Shown here: positions 1-5,649 of the stretch, in pieces
How the letters are laid out: each line of letters starts with the position of its first letter
Position numbering within the stretch: position 1 is the first letter of the stretch
Assembly (NCBI GenBank): GCA_045577175.1
Contig: JAZNHT010000066.1
Coordinates: forward strand, 1-6,610
Origin: SIG701 sp045577175
Lineage (GTDB): Bacteria; Bacillota; Clostridia; Oscillospirales; CAG-272
Reading direction: 5' to 3'
DNA: 6,610 bases
The notes under the pieces: model-generated
What the model saw: the letters and a program-made list of their open reading frames with translations, nothing else
The model's database searches: none
Told to the model about the DNA's origin: nothing
Position numbers and translations under genes: made by a program

Positions 1-119
1 AAACAAGAATAATTTGTTGGAGGATGGTTTTGGGCATAAAAAAGCGCCGAAACATGGAAGAAAACGGCTGTGTTTTGTATTGATTATCGGTGTTTTTCGC
101 CACTCGATGTTGTGCAGTC

Positions 120-192
120 AGCCCCCTCGTCTCCACCAAAAAAGAGCCGCATGGCTCTTTTTTTGATGGTGGAGACGAATAGAACGGGGGCT
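120..192. repeat. Large composite inverted repeat with terminator-like core
   Basis: Three arm segments pair in order. AGCCCCC (120-126) pairs with GGGGGCT (186-192). TCGTCTCCACC (127-137) pairs with GGTGGAGACGA (168-178). AAAAAAGAGCC (138-148) pairs with GGCTCTTTTTT (153-163) around a GCAT loop. That gives 29 base pairs, interrupted only on the right side by bulges TGAT (164-167) and ATAGAAC (179-185). The inner 11-bp stem with its A and T tracts would work as an intrinsic terminator on either strand. The outer arms go well beyond what a terminator needs and look like two head-to-head copies of one repeat end. Confidence 0.85.
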
Positions 193-222
193 CGAAAGCC
201 CGAGCCTATCGCGTAGCGAGGC

Positions 223-247
223 AAAAACAGCCCGGTGGGCTGTTTTT
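223..247. terminator. Perfect bidirectional terminator-like hairpin
   Basis: AAAAACAGCCC (223-233) and GGGCTGTTTTT (237-247) form a perfect 11-bp stem around GGT. The A/T ends give a T tract in both directions. Direct repeats GCGTAGCG at 211-218 and 251-258 flank it. No gene ends next to it on either strand, so it is more likely an internal part of the repeat region than the terminator of a specific gene. Confidence 0.6.
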
Positions 248-256
248 AGGGCGTAG

Positions 257-290
257 CGTTGCAGTCGCGAGTGGTGTAGACTGCCAAACG
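257..290. repeat. Inverted repeat CGTTGCAGTC / GACTGC-CA-AACG
   Basis: CGTTGCAGTC (257-266) pairs with GACTGC (279-284) and AACG (287-290), leaving a CA bulge and a 12-nt loop. The GCAGTC/GACTGC pair recurs in the last hairpin of the window (6593-6608), and GCAGTC also occurs at 114-119. Confidence 0.5.
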
Positions 291-300
291 AGCGAGAGGA

Positions 301-318
301 GCCAAAACTTGTTTTGGC
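301..318. repeat. Near-perfect palindrome GCCAAAAC-TT-GTTTTGGC
   Basis: Eight-base arms (301-308 and 311-318) surround TT. As RNA this would fold as about a 7-bp hairpin with a 4-nt loop. It is part of the hairpin-rich left flank. No protein or gene boundary sits next to it. Confidence 0.55.
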
Positions 319-401
319 GATCCACCTGCGGTCTGCATTGCCCCCTCGTCCGGAATCCTTCCCGTTTGCACGTGCGTGAAAGAAAAACAAACGACGCAAA
401 T

Positions 402-420
402 CGGGGGTTCTGAGCCCCCG
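402..420. repeat. GC-rich hairpin CGGGGG-N7-CCCCCG
   Basis: Arms 402-407 and 415-420 enclose TTCTGAG. It lies just inside the right terminal inverted repeat of the 161-444 unit and about 40 bp upstream of the -35 box of the first gene. It has no T tract, so it is not a good terminator on the plus strand. Confidence 0.5.
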
Positions 421-459
421 TCCCGTTTGCCCACCCATCAAAAACACAGCAAATTGCTA

Positions 460-488
460 TTGCAAACGAGGATACAATGTTCTATAAT
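460..488 (+). promoter_or_regulatory. Predicted sigma-A promoter of the beta-propeller gene
   Basis: TTGCAA (460-465), a 17-base spacer and a perfect TATAAT (483-488) place transcription start near 495, about 50 bases before the ATG at 546. The in-frame ATG at 477 falls between the -35 and -10 boxes, upstream of the predicted transcript start, so it cannot be the translation start if this promoter is real. Bases 460-474 also resemble a catabolite-repression (cre) site, with 13 of 15 positions of WTGNAANCGNWNNCW. The leader has a weak GATAT/ATATC repeat at 501-516. Confidence 0.65.
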
Positions 489-545
489 GGAATCATACGG
501 GATATACACCAATATCACGCCATTTTCAAAAAGGAGAGATTCTCT

Positions 546-1745
546 ATGAAACTCATGTATAAATCCTTTCCCGCGCGCCGCATCAGTCCGGCGGACGGAC
601 AGTATTTTTTCGGCTATTACGATCTGCAGCCCGTCAGCGGCAATCTCCATCTGGCGCATAAGATCGGCTTTACCGACCGCATCCAGAAGCCCGGTGAATC
701 GGCACAGATCGGTCTGATCGAAATGGGCAAGGATACGTTTGAGTGTCTGGATACAACCGAGGGCTGGTGCTTCCAGCAGGGCGCCATGCTGCAGTGGAAT
801 CCTGCCGCCCCGGGCGATGAGATCATTTATAACTGCTTTGACGGATTTGACTATTATGCAACCGTTCTGAATATCCATACAGGCGCCAAGCGGTATCTGG
901 ACAGACCGGTGGCAAATGTGTCGCCCGACGGGAAATATGCGCTCAGCATTAATTTTGAGCGCCTTTATAACTTCCGTCCCGGCTACGGCTATGCCGGCGT
1001 GGGCGATCCTTTCTATTACGAAAATCACAGTGCCAATGACGGCATTTTTCTCATCGATATGAAAACTGGAAAGAGCCGGTTGATCCTCTCCATGGAGCAG
1101 ATCTGGGAGTTCTATGGCAGGGATTGCTACAAAGGCACGGATAAGAAGATCACGGTAAACCACATCACCTTCAATACCGATGCTTCGCGCTTTTTGTTCC
1201 TCGTACGCGACTTTGCCGCAGAGGGGCAGAAGTACCTCACCGCTACGATTACGGCGAACACAGACGGAAGCGATCTGTTCCTGCTCGCGTCCGGCGGTGC
1301 GCAGTCCCATTACTATTGGAAAGATAAAGAAACGGTCATTTTCTACTGCGACGGACGGGAGCTTCCGTGCGTGAGAGGATGGCTGCACAGCTATATCATC
1401 AAGGACAAAACGCACGAGGGCGAGCTTGTGGGCGGCGGCTTCTTCAACAGGGACAACCATATGAGCTATACGCCGGACCGCAAGCTGCTCCTCACCGATA
1501 CATATCCGGACGAAAGCCGTATTCAGCATCTGCGCGTGTCGGATCTGGCACGGGATCTGTGTCTGGAGATCGGTGGATACTATTCCATGCAGGCGCCCGT
1601 TGACTGCCGCTGCGATCTGCATCCCCGATTCAGTCCCGACGGAAAGAGGATCAGCTTCGACTCCACGCATGAGGGCTTCCGCGGCATCTACACGGTGGAT
1701 ATGGAGGAAATCCGCGCATACCTCGATACGGTTGATCTGACATAA
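546..1745 (+). CDS. TolB/oligogalacturonate-lyase-like beta-propeller protein
   Basis: The 399-residue product has no signal peptide or membrane segment, so it is probably cytosolic. Beta-propeller (WD40-like, PD40) blades are indicated by SPDG turns at residues 126-129 and 363-366, the second within HPRFSPDGKRISFDSTHEG (359-377). The nearest recognisable families are TolB-like propellers and oligogalacturonate lyase, which beta-eliminates short pectin oligomers using a histidine-rich Mn site on the propeller axis. Histidines H206, H255, H305 and H359 recur about every 50 residues, roughly one per blade, consistent with such a site. True lyase activity and the substrate are inference. The start is set by AAGGAGAG (531-538) before the ATG at 546; an ATG 23 codons upstream lies inside the promoter. 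The gene is monocistronic, closed by its own terminator. Family level is fairly sure, enzyme activity is not. Confidence 0.85.
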   Translation: MKLMYKSFPARRISPADGQYFFGYYDLQPVSGNLHLAHKIGFTDRIQKPGESAQIGLIEMGKDTFECLDTTEGWCFQQGAMLQWNPAAPGDEIIYNCFDGFDYYATVLNIHTGAKRYLDRPVANVSPDGKYALSINFERLYNFRPGYGYAGVGDPFYYENHSANDGIFLIDMKTGKSRLILSMEQIWEFYGRDCYKGTDKKITVNHITFNTDASRFLFLVRDFAAEGQKYLTATITANTDGSDLFLLASGGAQSHYYWKDKETVIFYCDGRELPCVRGWLHSYIIKDKTHEGELVGGGFFNRDNHMSYTPDRKLLLTDTYPDESRIQHLRVSDLARDLCLEIGGYYSMQAPVDCRCDLHPRFSPDGKRISFDSTHEGFRGIYTVDMEEIRAYLDTVDLT

Positions 1746-1795
1746 AAAAGAAAGCCTCTCAGGGGATTTTTGCCCCCGTGAGGCGCTCTTTTTTG
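1745..1795 (+). terminator. Intrinsic terminator after the beta-propeller gene
   Basis: GCCTC (1754-1758) pairs with GAGGC (1780-1784). Inside it, GGGG pairs with CCCC after a mismatched or bulged TCA/GTG step. CTCTTTTTT (1786-1794) follows, and an A-rich tract precedes the stem. It starts directly at the stop codon and separates this gene from the promoter of the next one. Confidence 0.85.
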
Positions 1796-1822
1796 CAATT
1801 TGTCACGTAATTCCAATATCTC

Positions 1823-1851
1823 TTGACAAGGAAAACCACCCCTGTTATAAT
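1823..1851 (+). promoter_or_regulatory. Perfect consensus extended -10 promoter of the glycosidase gene
   Basis: TTGACA (1823-1828), exactly 17 bases, then TATAAT (1846-1851), with the extended -10 TG at 1843-1844. All 12 hexamer bases match the sigma-A consensus. Transcription should start near 1858. A promoter this strong is normally held in check by a repressor if its gene is inducible; see the inverted repeat at 1862-1875. The TTG of the -35 box opens a longer in-frame reading frame, but it cannot be the translation start. Confidence 0.9.
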
Positions 1852-1861
1852 GAAGAAAAAA

Positions 1862-1875
1862 CGGGCTTTTGCCCG
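1862..1875 (+). promoter_or_regulatory. Leader inverted repeat CGGGC-TTTT-GCCCG, candidate operator or 5' hairpin
   Basis: Five-base arms (1862-1866 and 1871-1875) lie at about +5 to +18 of the predicted transcript, 22 bases before the ATG. The aldolase operon leader carries CGGGC-ACT-GCCCG at the same place relative to its own promoter. It could be a repressor binding site overlapping the initially transcribed region, or an mRNA-stabilising 5' hairpin. It has a T loop but no T tract after it, so it is not a terminator. Confidence 0.5.
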
Positions 1876-1897
1876 AAGATACAGCAGGAGACAACCT

Positions 1898-3745
1898 ATG
1901 AAAATCGCACTTCGTATGGGGTACGGATCGTACAAGGATGCGCAGATCCTTGCCGATACTCTCGCCCTTGTGAAAGCAAATATTGACATCGTGGACGAGG
2001 TTACGCTTTTCACAAACGCATCCCACCACGGGTATCGGACAATCGAGTCCGCGAGAGAGAACGCCGAGGAGCTGAAGGATGTCATCCGCCGCTACAGAGA
2101 GATCGGCGTAAAGCGTGTCGGCATCAATGAGCTTGCCACGCTCGGTCATACGGAGAACGGAAGCGAGTGGGGACGGTGCTCCGAGCTCCAGTACATGGAA
2201 AACTTCGACGGCGAGGTTTCAGCAAGCTGCCTCTGCCCCGCCGATGACCGATTCACCGCGTATATCACCGAGCGGTATGCGTTGTACGCACAGACCGGCG
2301 CGGAGTATATCTGGCTGGACGATGACGTTCGGCTGGAAAATCACGGCGTTGTCAAAGAGCTCTGCTTCTGCCCTCACTGCGTGGAGAAATTCAATCAGCG
2401 AAACGGCACAATCTACACGCCCGACGAGGTGCGTGCACAGTTTGCAAACGATCCGCAGTTCAAAAAGCTGTGGAGGGAGAATGCGGTCGAGACGGTCACG
2501 CAGATGATTGTCGAAATCAAGACGGCGATGCGGAAGATCAATCCCGATATGCAGATCGGTATGATGCACTGCTATCCGGCGGCGAACCGCACCTGGCTTG
2601 AGACGAGCGGATGTGAAATGTGCCGTCCCGGCGGCGGATTTTTCAACGATCTTCAACCGCTGGCTGTTCTCCAGAAGCCGTTTAAGATGCAGCTCTGTGT
2701 GCGCAACTATCCCGACTGCGTCATCGATATTCAGTACGAATACGATGCGTACAACTTCATGACGCTCCAAAAATCGATGTATATGTCCGAGATGGAGACG
2801 ACGCTTGCGATCATGGGCGGATGCAACGGCGCTCTCTTTAACCGCAATCCGTGGACGCAGGAATTCTTTAATATGATCCGCAAGGCTCTGCCGAAGTGGA
2901 AAACACTTGTCGAGCGGCAGAATGGCTGCAAAACGACCGGTATCTACTGCATGGAGCCTGTGATGGCGGGACAGCTCAGCGAGATCGGTCTGCCGATGAC
3001 GGCGTTTCATGAGACGGCACTGTCCTATTTCCTCGTCGGCGATCAGTGGGATGCGTTTACGGATGAGGAGGTCGGGGAGATTCTCAAAAAGAACGTCTTT
3101 ACGGACGGCGACGGTCTGATCCGCCTGCACGAGCGCGGCTTCGGCGATCTGTGCGGCGGCTCTGTCAAGGATAAGTATGCAAACGGCGTACAGGAGCGAT
3201 TCACCGATCACGAGCTGAACGGTGAGTTTTGCGGCACCGTCCGTCCCGTTTCGCTTGATGTTTACAAGGATACCGATGCGTACACGATGACGCCCGGTGC
3301 GGATTCCGAGCCGCTCTCCGAGCTTACCGTTAAGGGTGAGCCGGTCGGCTGCTCTGCGTATATCCATAAACGTGCGGACGGCTCGTACTTTGTCGCGGAC
3401 GGCTGCCTCATGAAGAATCAGATCCAGACGAACAACAAGCGCCGTCAGCTTCTGAACGTGTTCGACCGTATCTCAGACGGCGGCTTGCCCTTGTATATCC
3501 ACAAATCGGTCAAGGTTGCCCCGATCGTGTCCAAAGGAGCAAGCGGCGCGGTCAACATTTCGCTTGTGAACGCACATTTCGACCACACGGGCGAGATTTC
3601 GGTGCGCATCCGCGGCGCGAAGAATTTCAAGGTCATCGGCGGCAATGTGTATATCACTGAGAGAATGCAGAACGGCGAGACATATGTCCTCTTGGACGGG
3701 CTTATGCCGTGGCAGTATTTCGTAATGACCGGCGAGAAAATGTAA
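1898..3745 (+). CDS. Putative glycoside hydrolase, GH42-like TIM barrel protein
   Basis: The 615-residue product has no signal peptide and is probably cytosolic. The N-terminal ~400 residues look like a TIM-barrel glycosidase. The motif YIWLDDDVRL (137-146) is followed by a cysteine cluster C156-F-C158-P-H-C161, with C111/C113 some 43-45 residues before it. This spacing resembles the structural zinc site of GH42 beta-galactosidases (Cys106, 150, 152, 155 in the Thermus A4 enzyme, from memory). Candidate catalytic acids are D141-D143, E147 (nine residues before the first cysteine of the cluster, as the GH42 acid/base is) and E281; these are inference. Residues ~480-615 look like a beta-sandwich C-terminal domain. 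The start is chosen from GCAGGAG (1884-1890) seven bases before the ATG; a TTG 25 codons upstream is the -35 box. It is transcribed alone between two terminators. The exact GH family and substrate cannot be assigned from sequence reading. Confidence 0.85.
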   Translation: MKIALRMGYGSYKDAQILADTLALVKANIDIVDEVTLFTNASHHGYRTIESARENAEELKDVIRRYREIGVKRVGINELATLGHTENGSEWGRCSELQYMENFDGEVSASCLCPADDRFTAYITERYALYAQTGAEYIWLDDDVRLENHGVVKELCFCPHCVEKFNQRNGTIYTPDEVRAQFANDPQFKKLWRENAVETVTQMIVEIKTAMRKINPDMQIGMMHCYPAANRTWLETSGCEMCRPGGGFFNDLQPLAVLQKPFKMQLCVRNYPDCVIDIQYEYDAYNFMTLQKSMYMSEMETTLAIMGGCNGALFNRNPWTQEFFNMIRKALPKWKTLVERQNGCKTTGIYCMEPVMAGQLSEIGLPMTAFHETALSYFLVGDQWDAFTDEEVGEILKKNVFTDGDGLIRLHERGFGDLCGGSVKDKYANGVQERFTDHELNGEFCGTVRPVSLDVYKDTDAYTMTPGADSEPLSELTVKGEPVGCSAYIHKRADGSYFVADGCLMKNQIQTNNKRRQLLNVFDRISDGGLPLYIHKSVKVAPIVSKGASGAVNISLVNAHFDHTGEISVRIRGAKNFKVIGGNVYITERMQNGETYVLLDGLMPWQYFVMTGEKM

Positions 3746-3751
3746 AGAAAA

Positions 3752-3777
3752 ACGCCCCATCGGGGGCGTCTTTTATT
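3752..3777. terminator. Bidirectional terminator between convergent genes
   Basis: ACGCCCC (3752-3758) and GGGGCGT (3763-3769) form a perfect 7-bp stem around ATCG. CTTTTATT follows on the plus side, and AAAGAAA precedes it, giving TTTCTTT on the minus side. It lies between the glycosidase stop (3743-3745) and the oxidoreductase stop (3783-3785), which face each other, and can serve both. Confidence 0.9.
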
Positions 3778-3782
3778 GCGAT

Positions 3783-4742
3783 TTACACGTCAATCTCGCT
3801 GAGGAAGACCTCGCGTCCGCCTTCCTCGCGGCTGCGGAGCCCGCCGATGACGAGCTTCATAAGCTCTACCGACTGTGCAAACGGGAACGGCTCCTCGCCC
3901 GTGCGCAGCCAATGGACGAACAAATCGAGCTGCTTTTTGAATGCGTAGTAGGAGTCACCTGCCGTCAGCGTGATCGCGCCTGCCGAGCCGAGCAGCATCA
4001 TGCCGCCGCCGACCATGCCGATTCCCTGAATCACGTTTACGTTACAGCCGCTTTCGTGCTTGATATGCACAACCGTGCGCTCATACGTGCCCGTGTTGCG
4101 GACGGAAACGAAGCCCGAACCGAGCAGAGGATACATCGCTTCCAGCGCGTGGATGCCGTACGTCTCGTATTTTTTCGCCATCGTCGAGCAGATATACATC
4201 AGCTCGCCCAGCTCGTAGCGGTTTTTGTAGTACGGCTCAAATTCCTTGCAGTAGCGCATGGAGGAGGACGTGATAAACTTCGCGCCCGCTTTGCGCCACT
4301 CGACAAACGTGCGCAGATCCTCTTCCTTATTGACAAGCGGCTTGTCGATGAACATCGGGATGCCTGCCTCAATAAACGGGCGGCAGCGGTCCACGTGCTC
4401 GTTGCCGTCGTCTGTCGCGACGATCACGGCGTCCACCTTGCCGATCATCTCCTCGGGGCGGTCGAGCACCTCGGGGATCAGCGCGGCCTTTGCAATGCGC
4501 TCTGCCGCGTCTCTTTCCTGAAATCCCGTGCAGCAGATGCAGGTGATCTTCGCGCCGGGGATGCCGAGCGTGTCCTTCGGCTGCTTGCCGAGATACACGG
4601 GGATGACCGGATACGGGCATTTTGCCATCTCCTCGGGATCGTAGCCGTTGAACATCGCGCTCCACGAGTACGGATGTCCGTTGCCCGCCGTCATGCCGAG
4701 GATACCGATGCGGAGTTCTTTGTCGCCAAGCGGAAAATTCAT
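3783..4742 (-). CDS. Gfo/Idh/MocA-family oxidoreductase
   Basis: The 319-residue product is a predicted cytosolic NAD(P)-dependent dehydrogenase of the glucose-fructose oxidoreductase / inositol dehydrogenase family, which oxidises or epimerises sugars and sugar derivatives. The N-terminal Rossmann fold begins RIGILGMTAGNGHPYSW (11-27), a variant of the glycine-rich nucleotide loop with an insertion. VDAVIVATDDGNEH (103-116) is the typical fourth-strand region. FIDKPLV (131-137) gives the family EKP-type lysine, K134. GIHALE (196-201) gives a candidate catalytic histidine, H198. Length is at the short end of the family range. The start is supported by TAAGGAGAG about 6 bases upstream. That ribosome binding site overlaps the stop codon of the aldolase gene, whose stop lies only 11 bases away, so the two are one operon and probably translationally coupled. 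Substrate unknown. Confidence 0.9.
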   Translation of the reverse strand: MNFPLGDKELRIGILGMTAGNGHPYSWSAMFNGYDPEEMAKCPYPVIPVYLGKQPKDTLGIPGAKITCICCTGFQERDAAERIAKAALIPEVLDRPEEMIGKVDAVIVATDDGNEHVDRCRPFIEAGIPMFIDKPLVNKEEDLRTFVEWRKAGAKFITSSSMRYCKEFEPYYKNRYELGELMYICSTMAKKYETYGIHALEAMYPLLGSGFVSVRNTGTYERTVVHIKHESGCNVNVIQGIGMVGGGMMLLGSAGAITLTAGDSYYAFKKQLDLFVHWLRTGEEPFPFAQSVELMKLVIGGLRSREEGGREVFLSEIDV

Positions 4743-4753
4743 GGTTTCTCTCC

Positions 4754-5539
4754 TTATTTCACGTCCGCGATGTCGCGTCCGCTGACCTTTCTTGCCATGT
4801 CCTGGAAATAGTTTGCGAGCGCAACGACGTCTGCGCCGGTGCTGATGAACGTGTAGCCCATGGAAACGAGCTCATCAAAATTGCCGGGGCCGCCGACGGT
4901 GCCGGCGAATTTGCCGTGCTTGCGTGCCGTTGCCGCCACAAGACGGCGCACGCGGTCGATTTCGGGATGCGGTGCGGTCGGCGAGCCGATGCCCTGGCTG
5001 AAATCGGCAGGGCCGAAGAAGATCATGTCGATGCCGGGGAGCGCGCAGATTTCCTCAAGCTCGGAGACCGGTTCGGGATCCTCGATCTGGACGACGGTGA
5101 ATCTCTCCGCATTTGCGTCGCGGATGTAATCCTCCACGCCAACGAGGCAGTATTTACCGTCTGCGTTGCCGCCGTCCATCGGTCTGCGTCCGATCGGGTG
5201 GAATTTCGTGTAGTACACGATTTCCTTTGCTTCCTTGAGACTCATCAGATGTGGCACCATAATGCCCGTGGAATCCGCCTCCAGCGGACGGACGATGTCG
5301 CTGTAGCAGCCCTTCGATACGCGCGTCAGCACGTCCACGTCGGAAATTTTTGCGGCACGGACAGTCTCCTCGACGCACGTCATGGAGTTCGGCACGTGCT
5401 CTAAATCGATCCAGATGCAGTCGAAGCCGCACATCGCGGCGATCTCTGCCGCACGCGGATCGGCGAGATTCAATTTTGTACAGGTGGCAACCTTGCCGGC
5501 TCTCATCTGCCGCAGAACGCGGCTCTTTCTCATCAGCAT
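4754..5539 (-). CDS. HpcH/HpaI-family 2-keto acid aldolase
   Basis: The 261-residue product is a class II (metal-dependent) pyruvate aldolase. Relatives reversibly cleave 2-keto-3-deoxy acids, such as 2-keto-3-deoxy-L-rhamnonate or 4-hydroxy-2-oxo-heptanedioate, into pyruvate and an aldehyde. All catalytic residues known from E. coli HpaI have equivalents: D45 and H48 in IDLEH (the D42/H45 dyad), R73 in TRVSKG (R70), and metal ligands E153 in QIEDPEP (E149) and D179 in GPADFSQG (D175). Length is standard. The usual PPxGxRG loop is changed to HPIGRRPMDGGNADG (114-128), which suggests a distinct subfamily and substrate. The ATG at 5539 follows TGAGGA with a six-base gap; an ATG two codons later is less well placed. 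It is the first gene of an operon with the oxidoreductase, from the promoter at 5590-5618. Confidence is high for the family, low for the substrate. Confidence 0.92.
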   Translation of the reverse strand: MLMRKSRVLRQMRAGKVATCTKLNLADPRAAEIAAMCGFDCIWIDLEHVPNSMTCVEETVRAAKISDVDVLTRVSKGCYSDIVRPLEADSTGIMVPHLMSLKEAKEIVYYTKFHPIGRRPMDGGNADGKYCLVGVEDYIRDANAERFTVVQIEDPEPVSELEEICALPGIDMIFFGPADFSQGIGSPTAPHPEIDRVRRLVAATARKHGKFAGTVGGPGNFDELVSMGYTFISTGADVVALANYFQDMARKVSGRDIADVK

Positions 5540-5566
5540 GTTTTTTCCTCATGATTCTGTCAGAAT

Positions 5567-5581
5567 TCGGGCACTGCCCGA
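5567..5581 (-). promoter_or_regulatory. 15-base perfect palindrome in the aldolase operon leader, candidate operator
   Basis: TCGGGCA-C-TGCCCGA (7+1+7) lies at about +3 to +17 of the predicted transcript and 27 bases upstream of the ATG. Its core CGGGC-ACT-GCCCG resembles the CGGGC-TTTT-GCCCG repeat in the glycosidase leader. As RNA it could form a 5-bp hairpin with a triloop. The perfect symmetry and placement fit a dimeric repressor site overlapping the initially transcribed region. Confidence 0.55.
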
Positions 5582-5589
5582 TTATAGTT

Positions 5590-5618
5590 AGAATAACATA
5601 TTTCTCTTTTGGTGTCAA
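5590..5618 (-). promoter_or_regulatory. Predicted promoter of the aldolase-oxidoreductase operon
   Basis: On the minus strand a perfect TTGACA (5618-5613) is followed by 17 bases and TATTCT (5595-5590), with an extended -10 TG (TGTTATTCT). Transcription would start near 5583. A TATAAT at 5586-5581 lies further downstream but has no -35 box at proper spacing. A cre-like core AAACGCTT (5624-5617) overlaps the -35 box; it is imperfect. Confidence 0.75.
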
Positions 5619-5649
5619 GCGTTTCCGCGCGGCGTGCTTTGGCAATTTG

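Larger units (their letters stand above)
161..444. repeat. Putative small element with imperfect terminal inverted repeats
   Basis: Reading inward from both ends gives similar sequence. The plus strand from 161 begins TTTTGATGGTGGAGACGA and reaches ACGGGGGCTC at 184-193. The minus strand from 444 begins TTTTGATGGGTGGGCAAAC and reaches ACGGGGGCTC at 421-412. The first nine bases and the ten-base ACGGGGGCTC block are identical, with small gaps between them. The unit is about 284 bp, has no coding capacity and contains internal hairpins. It could be a MITE-like or other repetitive extragenic element. No target-site duplication is obvious, so mobility is inference. Confidence 0.5.
1..447. other. 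Gene-free left flank, hairpin-rich intergenic region
   Basis: No supportable gene is present. Open frames here are short or run through perfect inverted repeats and lack ribosome binding sites. About 1-119 shows nothing I can name. From 120 on, the sequence is packed with inverted repeats: 120-192 (composite), 188-201 or alternatively 189-206, 223-247, 257-290, 301-318 and 402-420. Short direct repeats also occur: GCCCCCTCGTC at 121-131 and 340-350, TCCCGTTTGC at 360-369 and 421-430, and GCGTAGCG at 211-218 and 251-258. This density looks like a repetitive extragenic element, or a nest of several, rather than a simple terminator and promoter spacer. Its last part runs into the promoter of the first gene. 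Confidence 0.7.

Noticed and set aside
2..166. A 54-codon plus-strand frame open from the window edge, possibly the C-terminus of an upstream gene
   Set aside because: It is short, has no recognisable motif, and ends by reading through the left arm of the composite palindrome. It cannot be supported without upstream sequence.
161..206. Resemblance of the minus strand to a tRNA or tmRNA 3' end (TTTCGAGCCC...GTCTCCACCA)
   Set aside because: The T-arm does not have the GTTCGA loop context with a proper 5-bp stem, and no matching acceptor 5' strand, D-arm or anticodon arm is found upstream. The CCA is explained by the large inverted repeat.
118..447. Two minus-strand frames (118-447 and 246-434) in the left flank
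   Set aside because: They run through perfect hairpins and terminal inverted repeats, lack ribosome binding sites, and give Arg-rich peptides typical of translated repeats.
438..1670. A 410-codon open frame antisense to the propeller gene
   Set aside because: It lies almost wholly opposite a gene with clear family motifs, has no ribosome binding site or promoter, and its low-complexity Ile/Ala/Arg-rich product fits an antisense shadow of codon bias.
2219..3367. A 382-codon open frame antisense to the glycosidase gene
   Set aside because: Arg/Leu/His-rich product with no recognisable domain, no start signals, and complete overlap with a well-supported gene.
3912..4811. A 299-codon plus-strand frame opposite the oxidoreductase
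   Set aside because: Arg/Ala/Val-rich shadow translation opposite a gene with intact Rossmann and EKP-type motifs; no ribosome binding site.
5581..5586. TATAAT on the minus strand as the -10 box of the aldolase operon
   Set aside because: It lies 26 bases from the TTGACA box and has no other -35 box at 17 bases; TGTTATTCT at 17-base spacing is the better fit.
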